A stretch of DNA of 45,941 nucleotides from Billgrantia saliphila (GTDB lineage Bacteria > Pseudomonadota > Gammaproteobacteria > Pseudomonadales > Halomonadaceae). A program made the position numbers and the translations under genes. The stretch spans positions 1 through 45,941 of the forward strand of contig NZ_PJRN01000023.1 in assembly GCF_002930105.1 (NCBI RefSeq), read 5' to 3'. Of this stretch, positions 38,121 to 45,785 are shown in pieces. Each line of letters opens with the position of its first letter. The first letter of the stretch is position 1. Under the pieces are notes generated by a model. That model had not been told where the DNA came from. It saw only the letters and a list, made by a program, of their open reading frames with translations, and searched no databases.

Positions 38121-38872
38121 GCGCGCTCCTCTCCCACCAGCCGGTCGAACGCCTCGCCCAGGCTGTCGACGCCGAGACGTTCGCCGAGCGCATCCGCCGG
38201 GCCATCGGCCAACAGCCGACCGCGGTGCAGCACCAGTACCCGATCGCCGGGGCGCACCTCGTCGATCAGGTGCGTCGCCCACAGCACCGCCACGCCCTCT
38301 TCGGCGCAGAGCTGGTGGGCGTGCTCGACCAGGTCGCGACGCGATGCGATGTCGAGCCCCACGGTGGGCTCGTCGAGCAGCAGCAGACGCGGCGTATGCA
38401 TCAGGCCACGGGCGATCTCCACCCGCCGCCGCTGACCGCCGGAGAGGCGACGCACCCGCGTGCGGCGCTGCTCGGCGAGCCCGATCCGGACGAGCTGGGC
38501 CTCGGCGCGTGAATCCGCCTCGCGGCGGCTCATGCCGTGCAGGGCACCGTGGTAGGCCAGGTTCTGCGCCACGCTGAGATCGGGGTCGAGGGTCGGCTGC
38601 TGAAACACCACGCCGATGCGGGCATGCGCCTGCACCGCCTGGCGGCGCACATCGAAGCCGCCGATGCGGATCTCACCGCGTGGCGCATCGTGGAGGCGCG
38701 TGATCAGCGAAAAAAGCGTGGTCTTGCCCGCGCCATTGGGCCCGAGCAGGACGACGAACTCCCCCGCCGCGATGGCCAGGGAGAGCGCCTCGAGCACCGG
38801 CTTCGCGTCGTAGGCGAAGCTCAGTCCGTCGACCTCGAGGGCAGGCGCCGTTTCACCGGGCACCTCGCTCAT
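38117..38872 (-). CDS. ABC ATPase of the PQQ alcohol-oxidation system
   Basis: A 251-residue nucleotide-binding subunit with Walker A GPNGAGKT (44-51), signature LSGGQ (143-147), Walker B LLLLDE (163-168) and an H-loop His in WATHLID. It belongs to the ABC-2 exporter type. Its start overlaps the propeller gene stop by four bases (ATGA) and its stop overlaps the permease start, so the three are coupled. It powers the adjacent permease; direction of transport is expected to be export on family grounds. Confidence 0.93.
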   Translation of the reverse strand: MSEVPGETAPALEVDGLSFAYDAKPVLEALSLAIAAGEFVVLLGPNGAGKTTLFSLITRLHDAPRGEIRIGGFDVRRQAVQAHARIGVVFQQPTLDPDLSVAQNLAYHGALHGMSRREADSRAEAQLVRIGLAEQRRTRVRRLSGGQRRRVEIARGLMHTPRLLLLDEPTVGLDIASRRDLVEHAHQLCAEEGVAVLWATHLIDEVRPGDRVLVLHRGRLLADGPADALGERLGVDSLGEAFDRLVGEERA

Positions 38873-39891
38873 GGCTCGACGATCACGCCCCAGGGAAAGC
38901 GTCCCACCGGGATCGAGCGCACCGCCCGCAGGCCGTCGATCTCGATCATGGTGACGTCGCCGCTGACCCCGTTGGTGGTGTAGAGGCGACTCTCGTCGGC
39001 GTTCAGCGCCAGGTGCCAGACTCGCTGGCCGACCAGGATGTAATCGAGCACCTCGTAGCTCTGCTGATCGATCACCGCCACCCGATTGGACGGCCCCAGC
39101 GCGACGAAGGCGTAGCGGCCGTCGGAGGTGAGCTCAACGCCCACCGCCTGCACGGTCTCCCGCGGCACGCCGGGCACGTCGAAACGAATGGTGTGCTTGA
39201 TGTCGAAGGTCTCCTGCATGTCGAGGACCGACACCGTGCCGGCGATCTCCGCCGAGACCCAGGCCTCGCGGCCGTCATGGGTGAACTCGACGTGCCGCGG
39301 CCGCGCGCCCACCAGGCGATGGTGCACCGCCTCCATGGCCTCGAGATCAATGATGTGTGCCATGTTGGAGGTCTCGGTGGTCGAAATGAGCCAGCGCCCG
39401 TCGGGGCTGATACCGAGCCCCTCGGGCTCGACCCCCACCGGGATCTCGGTGACCAGGCTGCGGCGCTCGTAGTCGAGCACCGACACGATGTTGTCGTCCT
39501 CGTTGGAGACATAGACGTAGGGTCGGTTGGGGTCGACACGAATCACCTCGGGATCCTCCCCGGAGGACTGGCTACGCACCACCTTCAGCGTCTCCAGGTC
39601 GATCATGTCAATGGATTCATCGTCTCCCACTGCCACGAACAGCTCGCTACCATCGCTGCTGAAGGCCATCGCACGGGGGCGGCGTCCCACCCGGATGGTC
39701 TCGATCACCTCGAGGCTCGCGCCGTCGATCACCGAGACGGTATTGTCCTTCTCGTTGGAGACGAAGATGCGCTCCGCCTGAGCCGTCAGCGGCACGAGCG
39801 CCAGCCCTCCCAGGAACAGCCCCCCCATGACCGGCCCCAGCAGGCCCTGCGCGACTGTGCGAGTCGCCCCCCTGCGCGTCAGAAACGACAT
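38869..39891 (-). CDS. YVTN-type seven-bladed beta-propeller protein of the PQQ system
   Basis: A 340-residue periplasmic protein with a signal peptide (about 1-39, ending TAQA) followed by seven repeats of the YVTN type. Examples are ERIFVSNEKDNTVSVID, YVYVSNEDDNIVSVLD and RLYTTNGVSGDVTMIEID. The combination with a dedicated ABC transporter matches the PQQ-dependent catabolism-associated propeller family. GGGGGA lies 6 bases before the ATG at 39891, which is inside the end of the preceding gene (13-base overlap). It may bind a partner protein or quinoprotein; no catalytic site is visible. Confidence 0.92.
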   Translation of the reverse strand: MSFLTRRGATRTVAQGLLGPVMGGLFLGGLALVPLTAQAERIFVSNEKDNTVSVIDGASLEVIETIRVGRRPRAMAFSSDGSELFVAVGDDESIDMIDLETLKVVRSQSSGEDPEVIRVDPNRPYVYVSNEDDNIVSVLDYERRSLVTEIPVGVEPEGLGISPDGRWLISTTETSNMAHIIDLEAMEAVHHRLVGARPRHVEFTHDGREAWVSAEIAGTVSVLDMQETFDIKHTIRFDVPGVPRETVQAVGVELTSDGRYAFVALGPSNRVAVIDQQSYEVLDYILVGQRVWHLALNADESRLYTTNGVSGDVTMIEIDGLRAVRSIPVGRFPWGVIVEP

Positions 39892-41090
39892 GACGATTCC
39901 CCCTCGTCGGCGCCGAGTGCATCGAGCGGCGTGCGTGGATGCAGATAGCCCTCCTGCGGCGACACCGAGGCCACCATGCGCGGCCCGGTGACCAGGATCG
40001 GCTGGCGCAGCTGGTGGTTCCACGTGCGGTAGCTGACCGGCAGGCCCAGGTAACCGGCGAGTTCGAACTCGTCGCCGAGCATGTAGTCGAGGATCGTATC
40101 GCGATCGACGGAGCCGGTACGCGCCGACGCCTCGCCCAGCGAGCGCACCGCCAGCCAGGCGCCGAAGTCGCGCGGTGTCATCCAGCGGTCGGCGAGTTCC
40201 TCGAAGCGTCGCTGCAACTGCACTGCGCCCCACGACTCGTGGGCTCGGTGCCAGGCGGTGGCGACCAGCCCCTGAGTGCCCACCACCGGGCGTGGCGCCC
40301 AGGTCTGGTAGGGGAAATATTCGCCGAAATAGTCGGTCTCGTCGGCGATTACCAGAACGTCATGCTCGGGCAGGTCCTGCACGAAGACCGGGATCTCTCG
40401 CTGGATGGCATGGAATCCGCCCTCGGCACGACGCGCCATGGGGTCGTGGGGCCACATCCTGTCGTCCACGATGCGGTGTCCGTAGCGCTCCGCCGCGGCA
40501 CGCAGAACCTCGGCCAGGATGCGGTCCTCTTCGGTATTGCCGTACACCAGCACCCAGCGGTCCCACTGCTTGAAGGCGAGAAACTGGGCCAGGGCATCGG
40601 CCAGCATTCGCCGGCTCGGGGTGGTGTGATAAAGGTCGGGATGGCACGCCTCGCCGCGCAGTTCGTCGTCGGGCGCCCGGGCATTGAAGACCGCTCGGTC
40701 GCCGCGAGCGGGATGCGCCATCACCTCGGTCAGCGCCTCGGCGGGCAGACCGCTGACGATCCATTCGACTCCCTCGTCGACCAGCGCCTGCAGGGCCTCG
40801 CCGACGTCGCCGCCCTGAGCGACCTCGACCTCTTGCAACACGAATTCCTGGCCCAGGAACTGCGCCGTGGCGTTGTTATCGTTGATCCCCAGGCGAGCCC
40901 CCTGGAGCCCTTCGTCGTCGAGCACCGGGTCGAGCACCGAGAGCGGCTCGAGGTCGTCGTCACGCTGCATGCCGATGTAGCCGACGGACAGGGTCTCGAC
41001 GGTATCGGCCGGCAGCAGCGCGGGCCACCCCAGACCGGCGGCGAGACCACCCACCGCCAGCCAGCGCAGCCCCCATGGCCAGGTCTTCAT
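39879..41090 (-). CDS. Periplasmic type I binding protein of the PQQ ABC system
   Basis: A 403-residue secreted protein with a type I periplasmic-binding fold like branched-chain amino acid receptors. It belongs to the set found with the ATPase and permease in quinoprotein alcohol clusters. The signal peptide ends near LPAD (about residue 29), and the two-lobe domain starts with VETLSVGYIGMQRDDD. It is paired with an ABC-2 exporter-type permease, an odd match because binding proteins normally serve importers. GGAG lies 5 bases before the ATG, whose first four bases overlap the stop of a 26-codon open frame. Confidence 0.88.
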   Translation of the reverse strand: MKTWPWGLRWLAVGGLAAGLGWPALLPADTVETLSVGYIGMQRDDDLEPLSVLDPVLDDEGLQGARLGINDNNATAQFLGQEFVLQEVEVAQGGDVGEALQALVDEGVEWIVSGLPAEALTEVMAHPARGDRAVFNARAPDDELRGEACHPDLYHTTPSRRMLADALAQFLAFKQWDRWVLVYGNTEEDRILAEVLRAAAERYGHRIVDDRMWPHDPMARRAEGGFHAIQREIPVFVQDLPEHDVLVIADETDYFGEYFPYQTWAPRPVVGTQGLVATAWHRAHESWGAVQLQRRFEELADRWMTPRDFGAWLAVRSLGEASARTGSVDRDTILDYMLGDEFELAGYLGLPVSYRTWNHQLRQPILVTGPRMVASVSPQEGYLHPRTPLDALGADEGESSCRF

Positions 41091-41167
41091 GCTTGCTCCT
41101 CAGGCAGCCTGCGCTGCCGCTGTCGCGCTCGTCGTTGTCGTTGTCGTTGTCTTTGGGTGTACCGCAT
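41087..41167 (-). CDS. Possible 26-codon Gln/Arg-repeat micro-ORF
   Basis: An open frame of 26 codons starting at the ATG 41167 encodes a very basic peptide dominated by Gln-Arg dipeptides (residues 5-20) and ending LPEEQA. It starts five bases after the stop of the upstream gene and its TGA overlaps the ATG of the binding-protein gene (ATGA). The only nearby GGAGGG is 15 bases upstream, too far for a normal start. It may act as a translational bridge or be fortuitous. Confidence 0.3.
   Translation of the reverse strand: MRYTQRQRQRQRRARQRQRRLPEEQA
41131..41154. repeat. Hexanucleotide tandem repeat (GTCGTT)
   Basis: Three perfect GTCGTT units and a fourth with one change (GTCTTT) occupy 24 bases in the gap before the binding-protein gene. 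On the minus strand they read AACGAC and encode the Gln-Arg repeats of the micro-ORF. Copy number could vary by slippage; each gain or loss keeps the frame. Confidence 0.75.
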
Positions 41168-41172
41168 GTCGG

Positions 41173-41820
41173 CTACGGCATTCCCTCCATGATCACCCGC
41201 ACCATCCGTGCCAGGCGCTCCTCGAGCAGGTAGGGCTGGTCGCACATCGCCGGCAGCGCCTGCTGACGATGCTGGAAGGTGCGCTGCTCCCAGAAGAGGG
41301 CCTCGGAAAGGCGTTCGATCTCCGCCTCATCGGCCCCCTCCTCGGCGCGACGCGCCTCAAGCTCATCGACCATCGTCGAGATGGTGTCGAGGCGAGTCAT
41401 CTGGGCGCGCGAGGCTTGGCGAATCCCCTCGATGGTGCGCCGGCGCTCGCGGTCGGTGAGTTCGAACAGCCCGGCGAAGAGCAGGGTAAGGCGCCGCTCG
41501 GCTTCCTCCTCGTCCACCGAGTCGACGAAATCGCGCACCCGTTCAAGGGCTTGCTCCTCGGAGGTCGAGCGTGCGGTGGCGAAGCGCGCGACACGGCCGA
41601 CCTCCTCGTCCTCCCACCAGGCCTGCTCCAGCTCGTCCAACGGCGGCCCAGTCCACAGCGTGCCCCAGGCCAGCTCGGGGATCAGGCGCTGGACGCAGGG
41701 CCAGTCGGGCGGACCCGCGGCCGCGCGCTGGGCCTCGCCCCGTTCGACGCTGACCAAGGCCAGGCCGATGACGAGCCCCAGCGCCAAGGGACGCAGCGCC
41801 AGGCGATCAGTGCGACTCAT
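41173..41820 (-). CDS. Conserved secreted protein of unknown function in the PQQ cluster
   Basis: A 215-residue exported protein. After an N-terminal signal peptide (about 1-30) comes a Trp/Pro-rich start with PPDWPCVQRLIPELAWG (Cys at 42) and then a long helical domain rich in Glu and Arg. A second Cys lies near the end in PAMCDQPY, so one disulfide is possible. I recognise the gene only by its place between the two binding-protein genes of quinoprotein clusters. The ATG at 41820 overlaps the stop of the upstream gene (ATGA), and a longer upstream start is a read into that gene. Confidence 0.75.
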   Translation of the reverse strand: MSRTDRLALRPLALGLVIGLALVSVERGEAQRAAAGPPDWPCVQRLIPELAWGTLWTGPPLDELEQAWWEDEEVGRVARFATARSTSEEQALERVRDFVDSVDEEEAERRLTLLFAGLFELTDRERRRTIEGIRQASRAQMTRLDTISTMVDELEARRAEEGADEAEIERLSEALFWEQRTFQHRQQALPAMCDQPYLLEERLARMVRVIMEGMP

Positions 41821-42662
41821 GCCCCACCTCCCCCGGCCTGGGAATCGAGCAGCTGGCCATGACGATCGAGCAGCGGCACGCCGTACTCGGTGAGGATGGC
41901 ATCGATCTCCTCCTGATGCCGCTCGATGAAGTCGTTGATCCAGTCCTTCCAGTGGGCCTCGCCATGACGAATGCCCATGGTGATGCGGTAGTCGAGCGTC
42001 GCGCCGGTGTCGTCGTCGACCAACGGCACGACCTTGAGCGGCGGGTCCTGGCGGGCGGCGTAGTAGCCGGCCAGCGGCCCCCACAGCACGGCGCCGTCCG
42101 TGTTGCCCGCAGCGACGTCCTCGATGGCGTCGCGCACCGGCGCTCGCACCCGAGTATCGACCATCAGCGGGTAGCCCTCGATGCGCGCCCCCGTGCGCCG
42201 CAGCGGTACGATCGGCGGCGTCTCGGCCACCACGCCGATGCGGCGCCCGGTCAGCGCCGCATCGCCGAGGCTCGCCACCTCGAGATCCGAGTCCTCGGGC
42301 ACCACCAAGGCGTAGACCGAACGATAGTAGGGGTTGGTGTTCTGTACGAACCCGTAGCCGGCGGCGACGCCGATCATCACGTCGCAGACGCGCAGTTCCA
42401 GGGTGTTGCGCACGAAGCCCATCACCTGAGGCGCCCAGACGTAGGTCAGCGGAACCCCCATCTCGTCGGCCATCAACTCGGCGATGCGATTCTCGAATCC
42501 TTCACCGGCCCGATTGCTGAAGGGCATGTTGTTGCCATCGGCACAGACCCGCAGGGCCTCGCGTTCCAGGCGTTCGGGAGGGTTGGCGATGGCGACGGCG
42601 GCTGCCCCCAGGGCCATGGCCAGGGTGACCGCGTTCAAGCTCAGACGACAGGCGGCTCTCAT
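41817..42662 (-). CDS. Quinoprotein-associated periplasmic binding protein (family 3, MxaJ/XoxJ-like)
   Basis: A 281-residue exported protein of the family 3 solute-binding fold, in the group found beside quinoprotein alcohol dehydrogenases and related to MxaJ and XoxJ. Its signal peptide ends AIA at about 26. The mature start RVCADGNNMPFSNRAGEGFENRIAELMADEMG is typical of the group. MxaJ-type proteins are thought to help activate or assemble the dehydrogenase rather than import nutrients. GGAG is three bases before the ATG at 42662. The stop is coupled to the next gene. Confidence 0.88.
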   Translation of the reverse strand: MRAACRLSLNAVTLAMALGAAAVAIANPPERLEREALRVCADGNNMPFSNRAGEGFENRIAELMADEMGVPLTYVWAPQVMGFVRNTLELRVCDVMIGVAAGYGFVQNTNPYYRSVYALVVPEDSDLEVASLGDAALTGRRIGVVAETPPIVPLRRTGARIEGYPLMVDTRVRAPVRDAIEDVAAGNTDGAVLWGPLAGYYAARQDPPLKVVPLVDDDTGATLDYRITMGIRHGEAHWKDWINDFIERHQEEIDAILTEYGVPLLDRHGQLLDSQAGGGGA

Positions 42663-42702
42663 GGCTCCTCCGCACCGGGGATGGATATCGCAGACGCGCC
42701 GC

Positions 42703-43236
42703 TCAGGCGCCATCCGCAGATTCTGCAGCGGCTTCGTTGTCCTCCTCGATATCCTCCGTCGTTTCTTGCATCGATTCGATGATCTTGGGGCGACCGCGCC
42801 CCAGGCCGCCCTCGCCACGCGCGCGCAGATAGCTGTAGATATTGGGGATATTGCCCATTACATAGGGATCGTCGGCGAAGGAGGGCATTACCTGGCCGGG
42901 TTGAACTTCGCGACCCGTGGCGATGGTGCCGGCGAAATCGGCCCAGCCGAGTCGCTCGGCGCCCCGCACGAGGTTGGGCGCGAAGGAGGAACCCAATCCG
43001 TCGGGACCATGACAGGCCATGCAGACCCGGGTATAGACCAGATAGCCTTGGTAGGTGGCGGGGTCGACCTTGCCGTCCTCGACGACGAAGGCGCCGGGCG
43101 CCTCACCGGTAGTGCGTTGCTCGTCATCGGTAGCGCGTTGCTCGTCGGCCAGGCCGGCCGGAGGCAATCCCAGCATCAGCAGGGCGACGACGAATACGGG
43201 GAGGGTAGAGCGACAAGCACGTGCGAATACCGTCAT
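42703..43236 (-). CDS. pedF: Cytochrome c550 (PedF-like) for quinoprotein alcohol dehydrogenase
   Basis: A 177-residue exported monohaem cytochrome c, the expected direct electron acceptor of the neighbouring dehydrogenase. The signal peptide ends GLA at about residue 30. The haem motif CMACH is at 72-76, and M117 in QVMPSF is the likely axial ligand. The C-terminal tail is acidic and low-complexity, as in PedF. A duplicated DEQR stretch near residues 31-42 comes from a short direct DNA repeat. AGGAAG lies before the ATG. It starts 63 bases downstream of a strong hairpin that follows the dehydrogenase. Confidence 0.88.
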   Translation of the reverse strand: MTVFARACRSTLPVFVVALLMLGLPPAGLADEQRATDDEQRTTGEAPGAFVVEDGKVDPATYQGYLVYTRVCMACHGPDGLGSSFAPNLVRGAERLGWADFAGTIATGREVQPGQVMPSFADDPYVMGNIPNIYSYLRARGEGGLGRGRPKIIESMQETTEDIEEDNEAAAESADGA

Positions 43237-43298
43237 GCAGGACTTCCTTCTACAGCTTCAGCCGCGTCGGGACTGACGCCGCCGGAAGACAGGACGGA

Positions 43299-43323
43299 GC
43301 GGGTACGGCACCGCCGTACCCGC
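43299..43323 (-). terminator. Perfect 11-bp hairpin between dehydrogenase and cytochrome genes
   Basis: GCGGGTACGGC (43299-43309) and its exact complement (43313-43323) enclose a three-base loop. It is 16 bases after the dehydrogenase stop. The T-containing stretch after it is mixed (TCCGTCCTGTCTTCC), so it may be a partial terminator or an mRNA end stabiliser that sets different levels of the two products. Confidence 0.6.
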
Positions 43324-43339
43324 CCGATGATGAACCGGT

Positions 43340-45163
43340 TCAATCCGGTAGAGCGAACACCGTCAGCACGCCCCCGAGCTTGGTGTAATCCCCCAGCGCT
43401 GAGAACGCACTCACCGCACCCAACCCGTCCTCGGGGTTTTCCAGGCCCGCCGCCAGACCGATGCCGGCCCAGCCGCCGACGCCCGAGAGCACCGCCAGGT
43501 ACTGCTTGCCCTCGTGCATGAAGGTGTTGACGTTACCGATGATTCCGGAGGGGGTCTTGAAGCGCCACAGCTCCTCGCCGGTCTCGATGTCGACCGCCTT
43601 CACGTGGCCCTCGAGGGTGCCGTAGAAGGCCAGGTCGCCGGCGGTGGCCAGCGCCCCGCTCCATACCGCGAAGCGCTCGTCGATTTTCCACACGGTCTCG
43701 CCGGCTACCGGATCCCAGGCGATGAAGCTGCCCATGCGCCCTTCCATGTCGCCTTCCTGCGTGGGCGCCGGCATCATGGTCAGGGTGGCGCCGACGTAGG
43801 GCTGGCCTGCCACGTACTCGGTTTCGAAGGGCTCGTAGTTCATGCAGATCCGGTTGATACCGGCATATATCAGCCCGGTACGCGGTGAGTAGGCGGTCGG
43901 CTGCATGTTCTTGGCGCCCATGGCGGTGGGACAGATGTCGGTGGTATTGACGTCTACCCCCTGCCGGTAGGTGCTGTACTGCTCGTTGACGTTGGGACGA
44001 CCGGTCTCCATGTCGTAGTCATCGGCCCAGTTGGTCTCGGGAGCGAACTTCTCGGCCACCAGCAGCTCACCGGTTTCGCGATCGAGCAGGAAGCCGAAGC
44101 CGGTACGGTCGATGATCGCCAGGCCCTTGCGCTGCTCGCCCTCGTATTCGATGTCGATCAACTGGTTCTCGTTGACCCCGTCGTAGTCCCACTCGTCGAA
44201 GGGCACCTTCTGGTAGACCCACTTGACCTCGCCGTTGTTGGGATCGCGCGCGAATACGGTGATGGCCCACTTATTGTCGACCGGCTCGCCATCCTTGGTG
44301 CGCTGCTCGGGGTTCCAGGTGCCGGGGTTGCCGGTGCCGTAGTAGATCAGGTCGAGCTCGGGATCGTAGGTGACCCAGCCCCAGGGGGCGCCGCCGCCCC
44401 GTTCCCACTCGCCCTCGGGCCAGGTGGAGACGCCGAGGTCGGCCTCGCCGATCGGTTCGCCCAGCATGGTGGTGGTCTCAGGATCGATCAGCACTTCGTC
44501 GTCGGGGCCGGTGGAGTAGCCGCGCCACACCTGCTCGCCGGTCTCGACATCGTAGGCGGTCATATGACCGCGGATGCCGTACTCGCCGCCGCTGATGCCG
44601 ATCAAGACCTTGTCGTGCACCACCAGCGGCGACATGGTATTGGTCTCGCCGACGGTATGATCACCATTGCTGACCTCCCACAGCAGCTCGCCCGATTCGG
44701 CGTCCAGGGCGATCAGGGTATTGTCGGCCTGACCCAGGAAGAGACGGCCATCGGCATAGGCCAGCCCGCGGTTGACCGTGTCACAGCACATCACCGGAAT
44801 GACGCGCGAATCCTGGTCCGGTTCGTAGCTCCAGACCACGCGCCCCTCGTCCTCGAGATCGAGCGCAAAGACCTTGTTGGGGAAGGGGGTGTGTATGTAA
44901 AGACGCCCGTCACCAACGTAGAGGGGGCCGCCCTCATGTCCGCGCAGCACGCCGGTGGAGAACTGCCAGACCGATCGCAACTCACCCACGTTGTCGCGAT
45001 TGACCTGATCCAGTTCGCTGAAACGATTGCCTTGATAGTTGCCCAGCTGAGTGGCCCAGAATTCGGGGTTCTGCTGGAGTTCGAGCTGGTTATCGTTGGC
45101 GTAAGCTACCGATGCGGCCATCAGCCCGGCGGCCGTAAGGGCATACCCGATCTCCCGAAGCAT
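43340..45163 (-). CDS. PQQ-dependent alcohol dehydrogenase, probably lanthanide-type (PedH/ExaF-like)
   Basis: A 607-residue periplasmic quinoprotein that oxidises primary alcohols to aldehydes. The signal peptide ends YA at about 22. An eight-bladed propeller with docking repeats follows, and adjacent cysteines C126-C127 form the active-site disulfide ring. Likely metal ligands are E194 and N279. The catalytic Asp is D326 in EWDYDGVNE, and D328 two residues on is the extra acidic ligand known from lanthanide-dependent XoxF and PedH enzymes, where calcium enzymes have Ala or Ser. The ATG at 45163 has GGAG upstream; an in-frame start 135 bases earlier would ruin the signal peptide. It heads the cytochrome-ABC operon and diverges from pqqA. 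Confidence 0.94.
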   Translation of the reverse strand: MLREIGYALTAAGLMAASVAYANDNQLELQQNPEFWATQLGNYQGNRFSELDQVNRDNVGELRSVWQFSTGVLRGHEGGPLYVGDGRLYIHTPFPNKVFALDLEDEGRVVWSYEPDQDSRVIPVMCCDTVNRGLAYADGRLFLGQADNTLIALDAESGELLWEVSNGDHTVGETNTMSPLVVHDKVLIGISGGEYGIRGHMTAYDVETGEQVWRGYSTGPDDEVLIDPETTTMLGEPIGEADLGVSTWPEGEWERGGGAPWGWVTYDPELDLIYYGTGNPGTWNPEQRTKDGEPVDNKWAITVFARDPNNGEVKWVYQKVPFDEWDYDGVNENQLIDIEYEGEQRKGLAIIDRTGFGFLLDRETGELLVAEKFAPETNWADDYDMETGRPNVNEQYSTYRQGVDVNTTDICPTAMGAKNMQPTAYSPRTGLIYAGINRICMNYEPFETEYVAGQPYVGATLTMMPAPTQEGDMEGRMGSFIAWDPVAGETVWKIDERFAVWSGALATAGDLAFYGTLEGHVKAVDIETGEELWRFKTPSGIIGNVNTFMHEGKQYLAVLSGVGGWAGIGLAAGLENPEDGLGAVSAFSALGDYTKLGGVLTVFALPD

Positions 45164-45493
45164 GGCGTTATTCTCCGTCTCACTGAAGGTGTGCCTGGGG
45201 AATCGGGCACATCTTGTGTAGTTGTGTTTCAGGTATTGACAAGGAAGGTCTAGCACATCTTTGGAGGTCGGCAGGCCGTGGAGGAGAGATTTGGTCACTT
45301 ATGGGGAGTCAAAAGACTTTTGCTACGTGGCAATAATGTTTCCGATCCGTTTCCAAGCCGCGTCATAGGCGGGTTCTTGGCACCATGACCGCATCGAACG
45401 ACGCTTCTACGACTTAGGTAGATAGGGTACGGTCGCCGTTAGCTGCTTAACTGAAAGGGCAACGCCGCAATCCACCAACGTGGAGGAACTCCT
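45164..45493. promoter_or_regulatory. Divergent control region between the dehydrogenase and pqqA
   Basis: 330 bases without a convincing gene. Visible elements are a direct repeat GTTTCC at 45338-45343 and 45349-45354, spaced one helical turn apart, and a short inverted repeat CAAAAG-A-CTTTTG at 45310-45322. A sigma-54-like GG-N10-GC element lies at 45378-45393. Next to pqqA a small stem TCCAC-CAAC-GTGGA (45471-45484) overlaps its ribosome site. Regulators of the AgmR or ExaE type control such clusters, but no site could be assigned. Confidence 0.4.
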
Positions 45494-45565
45494 ATGTGGA
45501 CCAAGCCTGCCTATACCGACCTGCGCCTGGGTTTCGAAGTGACGCTGTATATTTCCAACCGCTGA
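45494..45565 (+). CDS. pqqA: PQQ precursor peptide PqqA
   Basis: A 23-residue peptide, the substrate from which the cofactor pyrroloquinoline quinone is built. It starts MWTKP and contains [10 protein letters not shown], with the invariant Glu15 and Tyr19 that PqqE crosslinks. GGAGG lies 7 bases upstream of the ATG. pqqB-E do not follow; the next gene on the strand is adhC, so this copy stands apart from the usual pqqABCDE operon. It is closed by its own terminator, and it diverges from the PQQ-dependent dehydrogenase gene. Confidence 0.95.
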   Translation: MWTKPAYTDLRLGFEVTLYISNR

Positions 45566-45590
45566 ACCCACCCGGCAAGACGCACGACCC

Positions 45591-45632
45591 GACAGGCTGA
45601 CGCTCGCACAGAGCGCCAGCCTGTCACTTTTT
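45591..45632 (+). terminator. Intrinsic terminator after pqqA
   Basis: GACAGGCTG (45591-45599) pairs with CAGCCTGTC (45617-45625) and an inner CGCTC/GAGCG helix extends the stem, with the loop GCACA. ACTTTTT follows. It begins 25 bases after the pqqA stop and isolates pqqA from adhC. Confidence 0.92.
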
Positions 45633-45715
45633 GGGCTACCGTTTTTTCTGGAGGAATGTTGCCGGTAGGCAACTCTGTTGTGTCGCCACGTCACAATCGT
45701 TTCGCCTCCGCTCAC

Positions 45716-45722
45716 CTAGACT
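45716..45722 (+). promoter_or_regulatory. Candidate RpoS-type -10 for adhC
   Basis: CTAGACT in the context CGCTCACCTAGACTGGAG lies 63 bases upstream of the adhC ATG and downstream of the pqqA terminator. It nearly repeats the element before the pseudopilin gene at 13858. No clear -35. Confidence 0.4.
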
Positions 45723-45785
45723 GGAGTAGCGTCGCCCAATCCGGCCGCGACCACGGCCGCCATGCCAACAACAAGGGAGTTCGCC

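Noticed and set aside
45378..45393. Sigma-54-like element TGGCAC-N5-CCGCA upstream of pqqA
   Set aside because: The GG-N10-GC spacing is right, but the -12 half has CC instead of TT and no enhancer site was seen, so it is not annotated as a promoter.
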